A stretch of 24,698 bases of DNA from JAVZLH01 sp049700435 (lineage in GTDB: Archaea > Thermoproteota > Bathyarchaeia > Bathyarchaeales > Bathycorpusculaceae): positions 1 to 24,698 of the forward strand of contig JBNAVK010000021.1 of NCBI GenBank assembly GCA_049700435.1, given 5' to 3'. Shown one piece after another: positions 1 to 7,353 of this stretch (positions are counted from its first letter, which is position 1; every line of letters begins with the position of its first letter). Both the position numbers and the translations under genes were made by a program. Under the pieces are notes generated by a model that worked only from the letters and a program-made list of their open reading frames with translations, ran no database searches and was not told the origin of the DNA.

Positions 1-1
1 C

Positions 2-592
2 AGTAAAGAATTTGAACCTAAAATTTTTGAAAAAATTGTTGATGAGATTCAAACTAAACTTTTTGATCTTGGAAATGCGCATCTACTTGAGACTGATCTT
101 AAGGGAAAATTGGAGATCCCGCCAAGTCGTTATTTATCAATTTTAGAAAAGAAAGCATCAAGCATTGAAATCTACGCAAAGATAGGAGCCATTGTAGGCG
201 GTGGCTCACCACATGAAATTGAAGCTCTTTCAAAGTATGGGAAAATTCTAGGAACATTGATTGGCTTAAGAGAGGAATTTATAGACATCTTTGAGCTTAA
301 CGAGCTTAAAAACAGAATGAAAAACGAAATTTTACCTCTCCCAATACTTTACGCATTGAGAGATGCTAAAATGAAGAAAGAAATATTACGTATTCTTCTA
401 AAATCAAAAATTACAAAGGGAGAAGCAGAGAGGATAGTTGAGTATGTTTTCCGAAATAAAGGGACAAAAGAACTACAAAAACGTATGCAACATTTAGCAA
501 AAGAGGCTATAAATGCCCTTTCCATTTTAGAGAGAACGGCAACAGCAAATCTTGAGATGCTTATAAATGGAGTTTTAGAGGATATTATTTAA
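2..592 (+). CDS. Polyprenyl synthetase-like protein, C-terminal part (5' end outside window)
   Basis: The frame is already open at base 2 and has no stop until the TAA at 590-592, so only the C-terminal ~196 residues are present. A TTG at 110 is internal and not the real start. The stretch reading Y-L-S-I-L-E-K-K-A, then E-I-Y-A-K-I-G-A-I-V-G-G-G, then K-Y-G-K-I-L-G, matches the order seen in trans-isoprenyl diphosphate synthases just before the second Asp-rich motif (the KT and Q/DDxxD region). Here the second motif reads G-L-R-E-E-F-I-D, so the usual DDxxD has become EExxD. The fold assignment to class I isoprenoid synthases is fairly secure. The activity is not: with acidic but altered metal ligands it could be an active enzyme, a non-catalytic subunit or a divergent paralog. 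The first DDxxD motif lies outside the window. Confidence 0.72.
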   Translation, partial: SKEFEPKIFEKIVDEIQTKLFDLGNAHLLETDLKGKLEIPPSRYLSILEKKASSIEIYAKIGAIVGGGSPHEIEALSKYGKILGTLIGLREEFIDIFELNELKNRMKNEILPLPILYALRDAKMKKEILRILLKSKITKGEAERIVEYVFRNKGTKELQKRMQHLAKEAINALSILERTATANLEMLINGVLEDII

Positions 593-597
593 AATGT

Positions 598-660
598 TTA
601 GTAAGCATTGAAACGAATAGGCTTACTTCGTTTTGGTGTCTTACTTATTTTTGCCTTCAT
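598..660 (-). CDS. Possible 20-residue basic peptide (doubtful)
   Basis: On the minus strand an ATG at 660-658 opens a 20-codon frame ending in TAA at 600-598. The product is rich in Lys and Arg (seven of 20). A purine-rich GGGGAG lies at 669-664, only three bases before the ATG, and a TATA-like TTTATAC lies at about 684-678. It sits between the polyprenyl synthetase-like gene and the MFS/radical SAM pair, on the opposite strand. I list it because a SPASM radical SAM enzyme nearby would need a peptide substrate. It has no Cys and no leader-like structure, and a frame this short can arise by chance. Confidence 0.15.
   Translation of the reverse strand: MKAKISKTPKRSKPIRFNAY
600..627 (+). terminator. 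Stem-loop after polyprenyl synthetase-like gene
   Basis: AGTAAGC at 600-606 and GCTTACT at 621-627 form a perfect 7-bp inverted repeat with a 14-base loop, starting 7 bases after the stop codon at 592. T-rich sequence follows (TCGTTTTGG, then CTTATTTTTG). Archaeal termination mostly relies on T-tracts rather than hairpins, so the hairpin could equally protect the mRNA 3' end. Confidence 0.4.
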
Positions 661-758
661 TTTCTCCCCTTCGCGTATAAATGTACTACACTTAAACTTA
701 AAAGCTTTGCTGTTCTACACATATACAAAAGGTACTTTAAGAGGATGCTGAAGAACTA

Positions 759-1991
759 ATGCTAAGTATAAGGTTCATTAAAAGCAACTTTTTAGATAGA
801 GATACGTTACCAGCTTTTATCTTAGTCGCAAACTCCTTCTCTTGGTATTTCCCGCTGTATATTTTTTTTACAAACACTTTGGACAAAATGGGAATAGTAT
901 ACGAGGATTTGTTAATTATTTTCGGAGTTCATTACATAACTGTTTTAACCTTCGCGTTTATTGGCGCAACGATAGTTGAAAAACTCATATCGAGGGATGG
1001 TTTGCTTTCAATATGGATCTTGCTGGGAACCATTTTTTCAACTTTTATGGCCCTCTTAGAAAGCAACAATTTGTCTGACTTATGTTTGGTCTCTTTCCTA
1101 TTGGGGATCGCGCTAGGTTTTGGTTTTCCGAATTGTCTGGCATATTTTGCGGACGCCGTTAATAACATTGGAAGCCGAGGAAAATCTGGCGGAATTGCAC
1201 TCTTTGTCGCTCATCTTGGAATGCTTTTAGTCGGGTTTTTGACCAACGTTCTAAGCTTTGTAGCAGCTGTGCTTGTGTTCACCACGTGGAGAGCGGTAGG
1301 CCTCATAGCCTTTCAAATAGCAAAATATAGAAAATACAATATTAAAAAAGAAATCACAAAAGTACGCTATCAGCATATCGTTTCTGAAAGACCGTTCATT
1401 CTTTATTTTGTTCCTTGGGTAATGTTTTGTTTAGTTAATTTCCTTGAATATCCTTTGCAGCAATATCATTGGGGTATTGAAACTTCCAACGCTGTGTCCA
1501 CTGCGGAATTCGGTATAGCAAGCTTCGCTGCCTTAATTGGGGGTTACTTTGCTGATGTTGTCGGCAGAAAACGGCTGCTTATTCTAGGATACGTCCTTCT
1601 CGGTATTGGATATGCTGTACTAAGTATTTTCCCAACGAATCAAATTTCCATCACCATCTACACTGTTTTTGACGGTGTTGCATGGGGGTTGTTTGCATTA
1701 ATCTTTTTCTTGATAATTTGGGGTGATTTGGCAAACAATAGAGCGAAGGATAAGTACTATCTGCTAGGGGCACTGCCATTCCTGCTTTCCAGTTATGTAT
1801 CAGTTATAGTTGTGCCTCTTGTTAAGTTAATTGATATGTCGACTTCTTTTTCTTTGGCCAGCTTTTTCTTGTTTTTGGCTGTTGTTCCGCTTATGTATGC
1901 TCCTGAGACTTTGCCTGAGAAAAAGATTCGTGAGCGGGAGCTTAAAAGTTATGTTGAGAAGGCGAAGAAGATACGGGAAAAGTTTACTTGA
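759..1991 (+). CDS. MFS-type multi-pass transporter
   Basis: This is a 410-residue, strongly hydrophobic protein with about 12 predicted membrane segments. The signature G-G-Y-F-A-D-V-V-G-R-K-R at about residues 261-272 matches major facilitator motif A (GxLxDrxGRkr), here placed at the loop that opens the second half of the fold. The N-terminal half has a weaker counterpart. The C-terminus ends in a charged, helical cytoplasmic tail of about 30 residues rich in Lys and Glu. The TGA stop at 1989-1991 overlaps the TTG start of the radical SAM gene at 1988, so the two are probably translated together. That suggests, but does not show, that it exports or imports the substrate or product of that enzyme. 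The ATG at 759 has only a distant GAGG (741-744), so the start is moderately certain. The substrate is unknown. Confidence 0.8.
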   Translation: MLSIRFIKSNFLDRDTLPAFILVANSFSWYFPLYIFFTNTLDKMGIVYEDLLIIFGVHYITVLTFAFIGATIVEKLISRDGLLSIWILLGTIFSTFMALLESNNLSDLCLVSFLLGIALGFGFPNCLAYFADAVNNIGSRGKSGGIALFVAHLGMLLVGFLTNVLSFVAAVLVFTTWRAVGLIAFQIAKYRKYNIKKEITKVRYQHIVSERPFILYFVPWVMFCLVNFLEYPLQQYHWGIETSNAVSTAEFGIASFAALIGGYFADVVGRKRLLILGYVLLGIGYAVLSIFPTNQISITIYTVFDGVAWGLFALIFFLIIWGDLANNRAKDKYYLLGALPFLLSSYVSVIVVPLVKLIDMSTSFSLASFFLFLAVVPLMYAPETLPEKKIRERELKSYVEKAKKIREKFT

Positions 1992-3129
1992 TTGAGGGCG
2001 CCGTTTATGTTTTTCATGTTGTTTTGACGACTGAGTGTAACCTCCAGTGTAGGTACTGTTTCGGTGAAGCATTGGAGGATTTTGACTCTGACTTTGGCGG
2101 CTTCGATGTTGATTATTCCCTGCCTAAAAAGTGGGTTACGATTTTGGTTTGCTTGAAAGGTTTTGCAGACTGGACCCGGACTGTGTTTTGATTTTTTATG
2201 GAGGGGAGCCCCTGCTATGCGTGGAAGAAATTAAACGGATAATGGATAGGGTTCATGCGAAACACTTCATAATTCAGACGAACGGTTTACTCCTTAACCG
2301 TTTAGAGCCAGAATACGTTAATCGCTTCCACACGATTCTGGTTTCAATAGACGGTGACGAAGCCCTAACAGACTTTTACAGAGGAAAAGGCGTCTTCAGA
2401 AGAGCCATCGAAAACTTGAAACTGGTTAGGCGGAACGGCTTCAAGGGCGAAGTCATCGCGCGGATGACCGTCATGGAGCAAACAGACATTTACAAGCATG
2501 TGAGGTGGCTTCTGGAAAATAGCGAGTTCCCATTCTCTTCAATTCACTGGCAACTTAACGCTGGATTTTGGTCAAAAGATTTTGAGCGCCGCGACTTCAA
2601 AAGGTGGAGCGAAGAAAGTTACAATCCTGGAATTCGCGAACTAGTCAAGTTCTGGGTTGGCGGCATGGAAAAAGAGGGAGTTGTTTTTAGGCTTTACCCC
2701 TTCCTCGGAGTTGCCAAATCACTTCTTTTAGGCGAAAAAAGAAGCCTCCTCAGATGCGGGGCTGGATGGATAAATTACACCATACAAACAGACGGCCACA
2801 TAATTCCCTGCCCAAGCATGTGGGGAATACGCAAATACTATTTGGGGCACATAAGCAACGCAGATCCGCTTAAACTGAAGAAAGTTTTCGTCAACAAACC
2901 ATGTACCGAATGTGACGTTCTGGCTTTATGTGGCGGCAGATGTCTATACGCGAACATAACAAAACGGTGGAGAGAACACGCCTACAAAGAGGTTTGTGAG
3001 ACTGTGCATAACTTGATAGATGCCGTCTCGCAAGAAATTCCAAGAATAAGAAATCTCATAGATAAGGAAAGAATAAAGCTTGAAGACTTTAAATTCATGG
3101 AATACAACGGCTGCGAAATAATCCCATAA
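1988..3129 (+). CDS. Radical SAM/SPASM peptide-modifying enzyme, split by a frameshift
   Basis: The first frame (1988 to about 2128) gives the N-terminus with the radical SAM cluster motif C17-x3-C21-x2-C24 in T-T-E-C-N-L-Q-C-R-Y-C. From about 2131 the homologous reading continues one frame over through L-I-F-Y-G-G-E-P-L-L (SAM-binding GGEP), I-Q-T-N-G-L, and a Cys-rich C-terminal SPASM region (R-C-G-A-G-W, I-I-P-C-P-S, K-P-C-T-E-C, L-C-G-G-R-C). Restoring one A in the run of five at 2126-2130 joins the frames as L-P-K-K-V-G-Y-D-F, giving about 380 residues. This resembles an archaeal family of putative peptide-modifying SPASM enzymes (AF1552/AF0577-like, from memory). SPASM enzymes use auxiliary Fe-S clusters to install crosslinks or thioethers in peptides or proteins. 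The TTG start overlaps the stop of the transporter. The frameshift may be a homopolymer assembly error or a real mutation. Confidence 0.8.
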
Positions 3130-3140
3130 GCACAGTTAAC

Positions 3141-4358
3141 CTACCTTGTTTCTATTTGTGCGTCGTCCCTGTCATAGATCAGGTATGTCGTGACATTTGC
3201 CGTGTCTATCCCATTCCAGTTGTAAGTATTTCCCACAGAAACAAGTTTTTGCGTTGGAGCCACCACGTTATAGCCATTAAATTGGATGTTATGCTCGAAA
3301 AGTGCGCCAACCAGCGTTATTGTTTCTGCGCATGGGTTCAAGAGGCTATAGACGTTTGGACTCTGGTCAGTGTAGAACATTCCACCTATGATTGTGAGCT
3401 TTGACATCATCCGTTTTCTTATAAGGATGTTTGGGACGTTTCCGCCCTGTCCATTTTCAACCCAGCAGTTCGTTAGTTCTAAAGTTGGAAGCAGAGAGCC
3501 CTCACCAGTTCCGCCTTCCACTATGATGTGAGCTTCAAATTCGCTGCTCCACATGTTCTTGCTGGATAAGAGGCAGTTGGCAAGTTTCAACTGAGCAACG
3601 TTCTTAGCGAACACGTCCGCCTTCCTATGAAAGCCCATCAAACAGTGAATTAAGTTTACTTGCCCTCCAGTTCTGTAGCCGTCGCAGAATTCGCCTATTT
3701 TCACGCCGTATTCGGTTATGGCATCTGGCGTATCGTTGACTTTTCTTCCGTCAATCCAGCAGTTAAATATTAGGCTGTCTTCGCAGCCGGTAAAATCTAT
3801 GTTGGCGTGGGTTGCGCCCCAAACTTTGCAGTTGCGGATTTGGTGGACTGGAACCTGACTTGGCGTTCGGCTGGCGTCTATACATTTTTGGGCTAAACCG
3901 TTGCCGTTTATGAACAAACCGTCAAGATGAGCGTACCTAACGCTTCTTATGTCAAAAACTGCTGTCATGGGCTTGACGGCAACTATCTCTGCGCCGTTGC
4001 CTAAAATGTAGAAGTTTTCCTTCGGCGGCTCTATGGGTGAGGTCACGTTGAAAACTTGCTTTTTAAGGTAAATACACGTGTAGCCAGCGCCCAAAGCCTC
4101 TTGAATGCTCTCAAAGGCTTCACCCTCGCCGACGGCAATCTCCGCTGTCAAGGAACTGTTCAGCTGAAACTCGCCATATTTCTCAAAACCTTCATCAATC
4201 CACCCTTCGAAATCATCAAAGAACTTGAACGAAGGCTTTCCATTAATTGACTGTAGATTGGGCGCTGAGGGAGGAACGTAATAGCCAGTGAACAGCAGAA
4301 GCGCTAAGAAACATGTCACAGTTAACGATAGTAGACGATTGTAGTTCCGCAGCTGCAT
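3141..4358 (-). CDS. Secreted/anchored right-handed beta-helix protein (pectate-lyase-like fold)
   Basis: The 405-residue product begins with a short basic segment and a hydrophobic stretch (about residues 8-27) that reads as a signal peptide or N-terminal anchor. The body has the F-E-S-I-Q-E-A-L motif (about residues 83-90) that often begins pectate-lyase-3/tailspike-like beta-helices, then a succession of short strands ending in N or G (for example L-D-G-L-F-I-N-G-N-G, I-R-N-C-K-V-W-G-A, L-E-L-T-N-C-W-V-E-N). It is therefore an extracellular beta-helix, possibly glycan-binding or glycan-cleaving. I cannot identify catalytic residues, so no enzyme activity is claimed. The ATG at 4358 is supported by GGAG at 4366-4363. 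It ends in TAG, 11 bp from the convergent end of the radical SAM gene, and stands alone on its strand with about 160 bp upstream before arsM. Confidence 0.7.
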   Translation of the reverse strand: MQLRNYNRLLSLTVTCFLALLLFTGYYVPPSAPNLQSINGKPSFKFFDDFEGWIDEGFEKYGEFQLNSSLTAEIAVGEGEAFESIQEALGAGYTCIYLKKQVFNVTSPIEPPKENFYILGNGAEIVAVKPMTAVFDIRSVRYAHLDGLFINGNGLAQKCIDASRTPSQVPVHQIRNCKVWGATHANIDFTGCEDSLIFNCWIDGRKVNDTPDAITEYGVKIGEFCDGYRTGGQVNLIHCLMGFHRKADVFAKNVAQLKLANCLLSSKNMWSSEFEAHIIVEGGTGEGSLLPTLELTNCWVENGQGGNVPNILIRKRMMSKLTIIGGMFYTDQSPNVYSLLNPCAETITLVGALFEHNIQFNGYNVVAPTQKLVSVGNTYNWNGIDTANVTTYLIYDRDDAQIETR

Positions 4359-4517
4359 TTACGCTCCGAAAGGCAGTCTTCTTCCTCTTTTTGTAAGGTT
4401 TTGTATGTAGCCAACTCACACCTACAGAAACGGAATTAAGCGCCTTCATCCAAACTTACACGAAAATTTGGAAGATTAGCCCGTTTTGTTGTTCAGAAAG
4501 CATGTGCCAAAGTAATG

Positions 4518-5249
4518 TTACTTCGGCTTTTTACCAAAAACCGTAATGCTCAGCACAGCATCCTCAACCATAGGGTTATCTGTTACGCATTCAACAGAGA
4601 AGGACTGTTCTTGAATTATCTTAACTTCCGTGAAACCAGCCTCTTCAATCAACTTTAGATACTCTTCTCTCTCCACAGCACCGGAAACGCATGCCACATA
4701 AAACTCTTCACTGTTCTTTACTGCTTCAGGCAGCTCCTTCAATAAAACAATATCCGAAACCATTAGCCTTCCGCCAGGTTTCAGGACTCTAAAAGTTTCT
4801 TTGAAAACTTTTTCTTTGTTGGGTGAGAGGTTTATGACACAGTTTGAGATTACAATGTCAGCGATGTTTTGGGCAATTGGCAGTTTCTCGATGTCTCCGA
4901 GAATGAACCCCACGTTTTTGTAGCCGTTTTTCCTCGCGGTTTCCCCAGCTTTGGCGACCATTTCAGGTGTCATATCTACGCCGATGACTCTTCCCTCTTC
5001 TCCAACCCTGCTGGCGGCTAAGAAACAGTCAAAGCCAAAGCCGGAGCCGAGGTCAACAACGATTTCTTCCGCCTTTAAGGATGCTAGGGCGACGGGATTT
5101 CCGCATCCAAGGCTTGTGGGAACTGTTTCAGTGCAGCAAGTTCCTTTGGATGCTGGAGTTGTTGGGCTACAGCATGAGCATTCGCTTTTTGCTATTTTTG
5201 CGTAACCCTTTCTCACGGTTTTCTTCACTTTTTTATTCGTGTGGGGCAT
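4518..5249 (-). CDS. arsM: Arsenite S-adenosylmethionine methyltransferase ArsM
   Basis: The 243-residue class I SAM methyltransferase has motif I V-D-L-G-S-G-F-G-F-D-C at 65-75, preceded by T-S-L-G-C-G-N-P at 45-52, a typical ArsM entry. The two Cys seen in nearly all ArsM proteins fit C137 (S-N-C-V-I-N-L-S-P) and C187 (A-C-V-S-G-A). Cys-rich N-terminal pairs (C24, C26, C27, C38, C39) can supply the third thiol that binds As(III). The reaction adds methyl groups from SAM to arsenite, giving methylated arsenicals. Its ATG follows the stop of the Cys-rich AbrB-fold gene after a single base, so the two form one operon. No arsenic transporter or arsenate reductase lies beside it. The family call is secure; other soft-metalloid substrates cannot be excluded from sequence. 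Confidence 0.9.
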   Translation of the reverse strand: MPHTNKKVKKTVRKGYAKIAKSECSCCSPTTPASKGTCCTETVPTSLGCGNPVALASLKAEEIVVDLGSGFGFDCFLAASRVGEEGRVIGVDMTPEMVAKAGETARKNGYKNVGFILGDIEKLPIAQNIADIVISNCVINLSPNKEKVFKETFRVLKPGGRLMVSDIVLLKELPEAVKNSEEFYVACVSGAVEREEYLKLIEEAGFTEVKIIQEQSFSVECVTDNPMVEDAVLSITVFGKKPK

Positions 5250-5250
5250 T

Positions 5251-5505
5251 TTATTTGAAAATCTCCTTCAAAATTGGTTCCAGAGCCTTCTTCACGGGCT
5301 CTTCGAGGTTCTCCGCTTTAACCATTATGAGGCAGCATACCTCATCTTTACCTTTTTCTTTGCAACAGACAACAGCTAATTTGTCGTTGGGTTTTAATCC
5401 TGCTTTTTCCCTAATGTCTTTTGGGAGAACTATCTGGCCTTTCGAGTCTAGAGTTATTATTGCTTCAACTTTGCAGCATCCCATATTGCTCATGTAATCC
5501 GCCAT
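5251..5505 (-). CDS. Cys-rich AbrB/SpoVT-fold protein, HgcC-like
   Basis: This 84-residue protein carries a swapped-hairpin AbrB domain: I-T-L-D-S-K-G-Q-I-V-L-P-K-D-I-R-E-K-A-G (17-36), then D-K-L-A-V-V (41-46). It is unusual in having three Cys-Cys pairs (C10-C11, C47-C48, C57-C58), a pattern I recall for 'HgcAB-associated' (HgcC) proteins, which occur next to hgcAB or arsM. No hgcA or hgcB is in this window. The paired thiols and its place directly upstream of arsM suggest a metalloid- or mercury-responsive DNA-binding regulator, or a thiol-rich partner of ArsM; this is inference. ATG 5505 would fit a leaderless transcript from the TATA-like site at 5534-5524. An ATG at 5493 is an alternative and would keep all the Cys pairs. 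Confidence 0.75.
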   Translation of the reverse strand: MADYMSNMGCCKVEAIITLDSKGQIVLPKDIREKAGLKPNDKLAVVCCKEKGKDEVCCLIMVKAENLEEPVKKALEPILKEIFK

Positions 5506-5523
5506 TGGGGATTATGGAGTCAG

Positions 5524-5550
5524 CATATTAAAACTTATCGGATTAATAAG
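5524..5550 (-). promoter_or_regulatory. Putative promoter and operator of the hgcC-like/arsM operon
   Basis: Read on the minus strand, TTTTAATATG (about 5533-5524) is a TATA-like box whose centre lies about 24 bp before the ATG at 5505. Just upstream CTTAT (5550-5546) and ATAAG (5538-5534) form a 5-bp inverted repeat with a 7-base spacer, overlapping the expected BRE position. This could be an operator, but a 5-bp repeat in AT-rich DNA is weak evidence. Confidence 0.3.
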
Positions 5551-5612
5551 AAAATTCAGAAAAATCCAACTAAAAAATTACCATAATATAAAGAAACGAA
5601 GATTAGAGAATT

Positions 5613-5909
5613 TTAAAGCTTTTTGTAAACTTTGTCCTTCTCTCTAACCCTTTGAACAACCTTCAATCCTATGCTTTGCCCAGCTTCAGCCCTCTGGATA
5701 TTCTTGTGTTCAATCTGCATGGAATCAACAGTTTGCTCAAAATCCGTTGTAGGTCCTTTAATTGCTATTGTGTCTCCAACAGCCAAAGGCGCAGTAAGCT
5801 CAATTACGGCGACGCTGATTTTTGGGAAGAAGTGAGTTACCCTTCCGACTTCCACAAAGTTTTCTTCACTCAATATTTCATCTCCAACTAAATTAGTGCA
5901 TATCTGCAT
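5613..5909 (-). CDS. Stand-alone EF-Tu domain-II-like protein (translation elongation factor-like)
   Basis: The 98-residue product is almost entirely one small beta-barrel of the EF-Tu domain 2 type: V-G-R-V-T-H-F-F-P-K-I-S-V-A-V-I-E-L, then L-A-V-G-D-T-I-A-I-K-G, then I-Q-R-A-E-A-G-Q-S-I-G-L-K-V. The G-D-T-I/G-P-T and A-G-Q-x-I-G-L turns are characteristic. There is no GTPase domain. It begins 5 bases after the stop of the methylthiotransferase gene, so the two are likely cotranscribed. Similar domains occur at the C-terminus of tRNA-hydroxylating U32 'peptidases', so a role as a tRNA-binding helper of the neighbouring tRNA-modifying enzyme is a reasonable inference. The start could be internal (a TTG or GTG some 13-18 codons in), since the barrel begins near residue 20. 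Confidence 0.7.
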   Translation of the reverse strand: MQICTNLVGDEILSEENFVEVGRVTHFFPKISVAVIELTAPLAVGDTIAIKGPTTDFEQTVDSMQIEHKNIQRAEAGQSIGLKVVQRVREKDKVYKKL

Positions 5910-5914
5910 AAAAA

Positions 5915-7219
5915 TTATTTGATAATTTCGCCTTCCAAATAGGTTGAAAAGGCTTTTGTGACCTTTACATGCAAAGTTTTGCCAAGCAGATTCTCAGCAC
6001 TTTTTATTGCGACAGGCTTGTAGGCAAAGTTGCGTCCAACCCATGAACCAAGCGTTTTGCCAACTTCATCAACCAAAATTTCTCCAGACCAGCCGACCCA
6101 GCTCCTGCTCTTTTCTAATGCAATTTTGCGAGCTAAATTGCTCGCTAAAACACTTCTACGCTTAATCTCTTGAAGAGGCACAAAATCCTCTTTCATTTTA
6201 GCCGCTGCTGTCCCGGGTCTAGCAAAAAACTTTGAAACATTCACTATGTCCGGTTTGACTTCCTCAATCAACTGCAGCGTTTCCTCAAATGCTTTCTCGT
6301 CCTCGCCGGGAAAACCGCAGATAATATCTGTTGCTATGGTTATTTCTGGAAATGCTTTCCTAAAGGTGTCAACAATTCTTTTGAAGTCGCGTATAGAGTA
6401 GAATCTGTGCATGCGCTTCAAAGTTTGGTCGTTTCCGCTTTGTACTGGTAAATGAATAAATTTGAAGATTTTTTCACTTTTGAAAGCTTGAATCAACTCT
6501 TCCAGCATGTCTGTGACCATGTTTGGGGTCATCATGCCAACCCGAACCCTAAAATCCCCTTCAATATTGCATATTGCATTAAGCAGTTCTGCAAGGTTCG
6601 TCCCTAAGTCTCTTCCATAACACGCCGTGTCCTGCGAAGTAATCCAGAACTCTTTCACGCCCTTTTCCAGATCTCCCTTCATCTTTTCAACAATCTCCTC
6701 AATAGTGTAACTTCTTAGGCGTCCTCGGGCGAAAACCACGCAGCAATAGGCACATGCACCTAAACAGCCATAGTTTATTGGGATTACACTTATAACAGGG
6801 TTTAACGGTAGCCTCGGAAGGTCTAGGCTTGGTTTAGCGTTTGCTGTTCCTTCAAGCGCAACAACCTTTTCACCTTCAAAAACACGCTTAACTACTTCAA
6901 CAATCCTTTCACCTACTGCGGGTCCAACAACCCCATCAAAACGTGTTTCTCCACAAAGCCTTTCATAGTTTATTAGCGGCAGACAACCAGCGACAACAAG
7001 TTTTTTGTTTGGCGGAACACGCTTCAAAAGCTCTATCATCCTGTTTTCCGTGGGTCCTTTAACAGCGCAAGTATTGTAAATGATGAGGTCCGCAGCAGAA
7101 ACAGAATCTACAATTTCGTATCCAGCCTCAGCTAAACAACCAGCCAAAACCTCCCCCTCAGCCAAGTTTGTCGAACAACCGAAACTCTTGACGAAAACGC
7201 GCATTGCTTTCCCATTCAC
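5915..7219 (-). CDS. tRNA t6A37 methylthiotransferase, e-MtaB/CDKAL1-like radical SAM
   Basis: Three domains appear in order. The N-terminal MTTase (UPF0004) domain has cluster Cys C15 (S-F-G-C-S-T-N), C51 (N-T-C-A-V-K) and C79 (A-G-C-L-P). The radical SAM core has C152, C156 and C159 in N-Y-G-C-L-G-A-C-A-Y-C, followed by A-R-G-R-L-R-S-Y, typical of the archaeal/eukaryal e-MtaB branch. The C-terminal TRAM domain (about 370-434) has I-L-V-D-E-V-G and V-K-V-T-K-A-F. The 434-residue length is normal. The enzyme adds a methylthio group to t6A at position 37 of ANN-decoding tRNAs, giving ms2t6A. The frame starts at GTG 7219; an ATG at 7204 (residue 6) is an equally good start, and no clear ribosome site decides between them. 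It is followed 5 bp downstream by the EF-Tu-like gene. Confidence 0.9.
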   Translation of the reverse strand: MNGKAMRVFVKSFGCSTNLAEGEVLAGCLAEAGYEIVDSVSAADLIIYNTCAVKGPTENRMIELLKRVPPNKKLVVAGCLPLINYERLCGETRFDGVVGPAVGERIVEVVKRVFEGEKVVALEGTANAKPSLDLPRLPLNPVISVIPINYGCLGACAYCCVVFARGRLRSYTIEEIVEKMKGDLEKGVKEFWITSQDTACYGRDLGTNLAELLNAICNIEGDFRVRVGMMTPNMVTDMLEELIQAFKSEKIFKFIHLPVQSGNDQTLKRMHRFYSIRDFKRIVDTFRKAFPEITIATDIICGFPGEDEKAFEETLQLIEEVKPDIVNVSKFFARPGTAAAKMKEDFVPLQEIKRRSVLASNLARKIALEKSRSWVGWSGEILVDEVGKTLGSWVGRNFAYKPVAIKSAENLLGKTLHVKVTKAFSTYLEGEIIK

Positions 7220-7257
7220 AAAACATTAAATGCTTTAACAACCAATAAAAACATAGA

Positions 7258-7270
7258 GGTTGCCGCAACC
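7258..7270 (-). promoter_or_regulatory. Palindrome GGTTGC-x-GCAACC upstream of the methylthiotransferase
   Basis: GGTTGC (7258-7263) and GCAACC (7265-7270) form a perfect inverted repeat around one base, 39-51 bp before the GTG at 7219. Read on the minus strand it is GGTTGCGGCAACC. A near copy, GGCTGCGGCAAC, lies upstream of nop5 at 19019-19008. It is a candidate operator or BRE-type element; the role is unknown. Confidence 0.3.
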
Positions 7271-7325
7271 GCGAATTGACAAATTTTTGAAACGCTAATT
7301 TTAAAAGCTTATAAGTGAATAAACC

Positions 7326-7345
7326 AACATATTTGAAACATATTT
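7326..7345 (+). promoter_or_regulatory. Tandem AACATATTT repeats, candidate operator of the RHH-ftsZ operon
   Basis: AACATATTT occurs at 7326-7334 and again at 7337-7345, so the two copies lie 11 bp apart, about one helical turn. They end 8 bp before the TATA box at 7354. RHH dimers typically bind short half-sites spaced about one turn apart, so this is a natural autoregulation site for the downstream RHH protein. Binding here would interfere with TFB at the BRE. Confidence 0.45.
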
Positions 7346-7353
7346 AAATCATG

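Noticed and set aside
745..759. Four-codon leader frame (ATG 745 to TAA 759) overlapping the MFS start
   Set aside because: The TAA/ATG overlap is neat, but a four-codon frame with no spaced ribosome site is expected by chance.
4056..4358. Calling the secreted beta-helix protein a pectate lyase
   Set aside because: The fold is supported, but no catalytic or calcium-binding residues could be identified, so no enzyme name is given.
5081..5497. Plus-strand open frame (138 codons) opposite arsM and the AbrB-fold gene
   Set aside because: It spans two real genes on the other strand and shows no domain; low stop density comes from the codon use of those genes.
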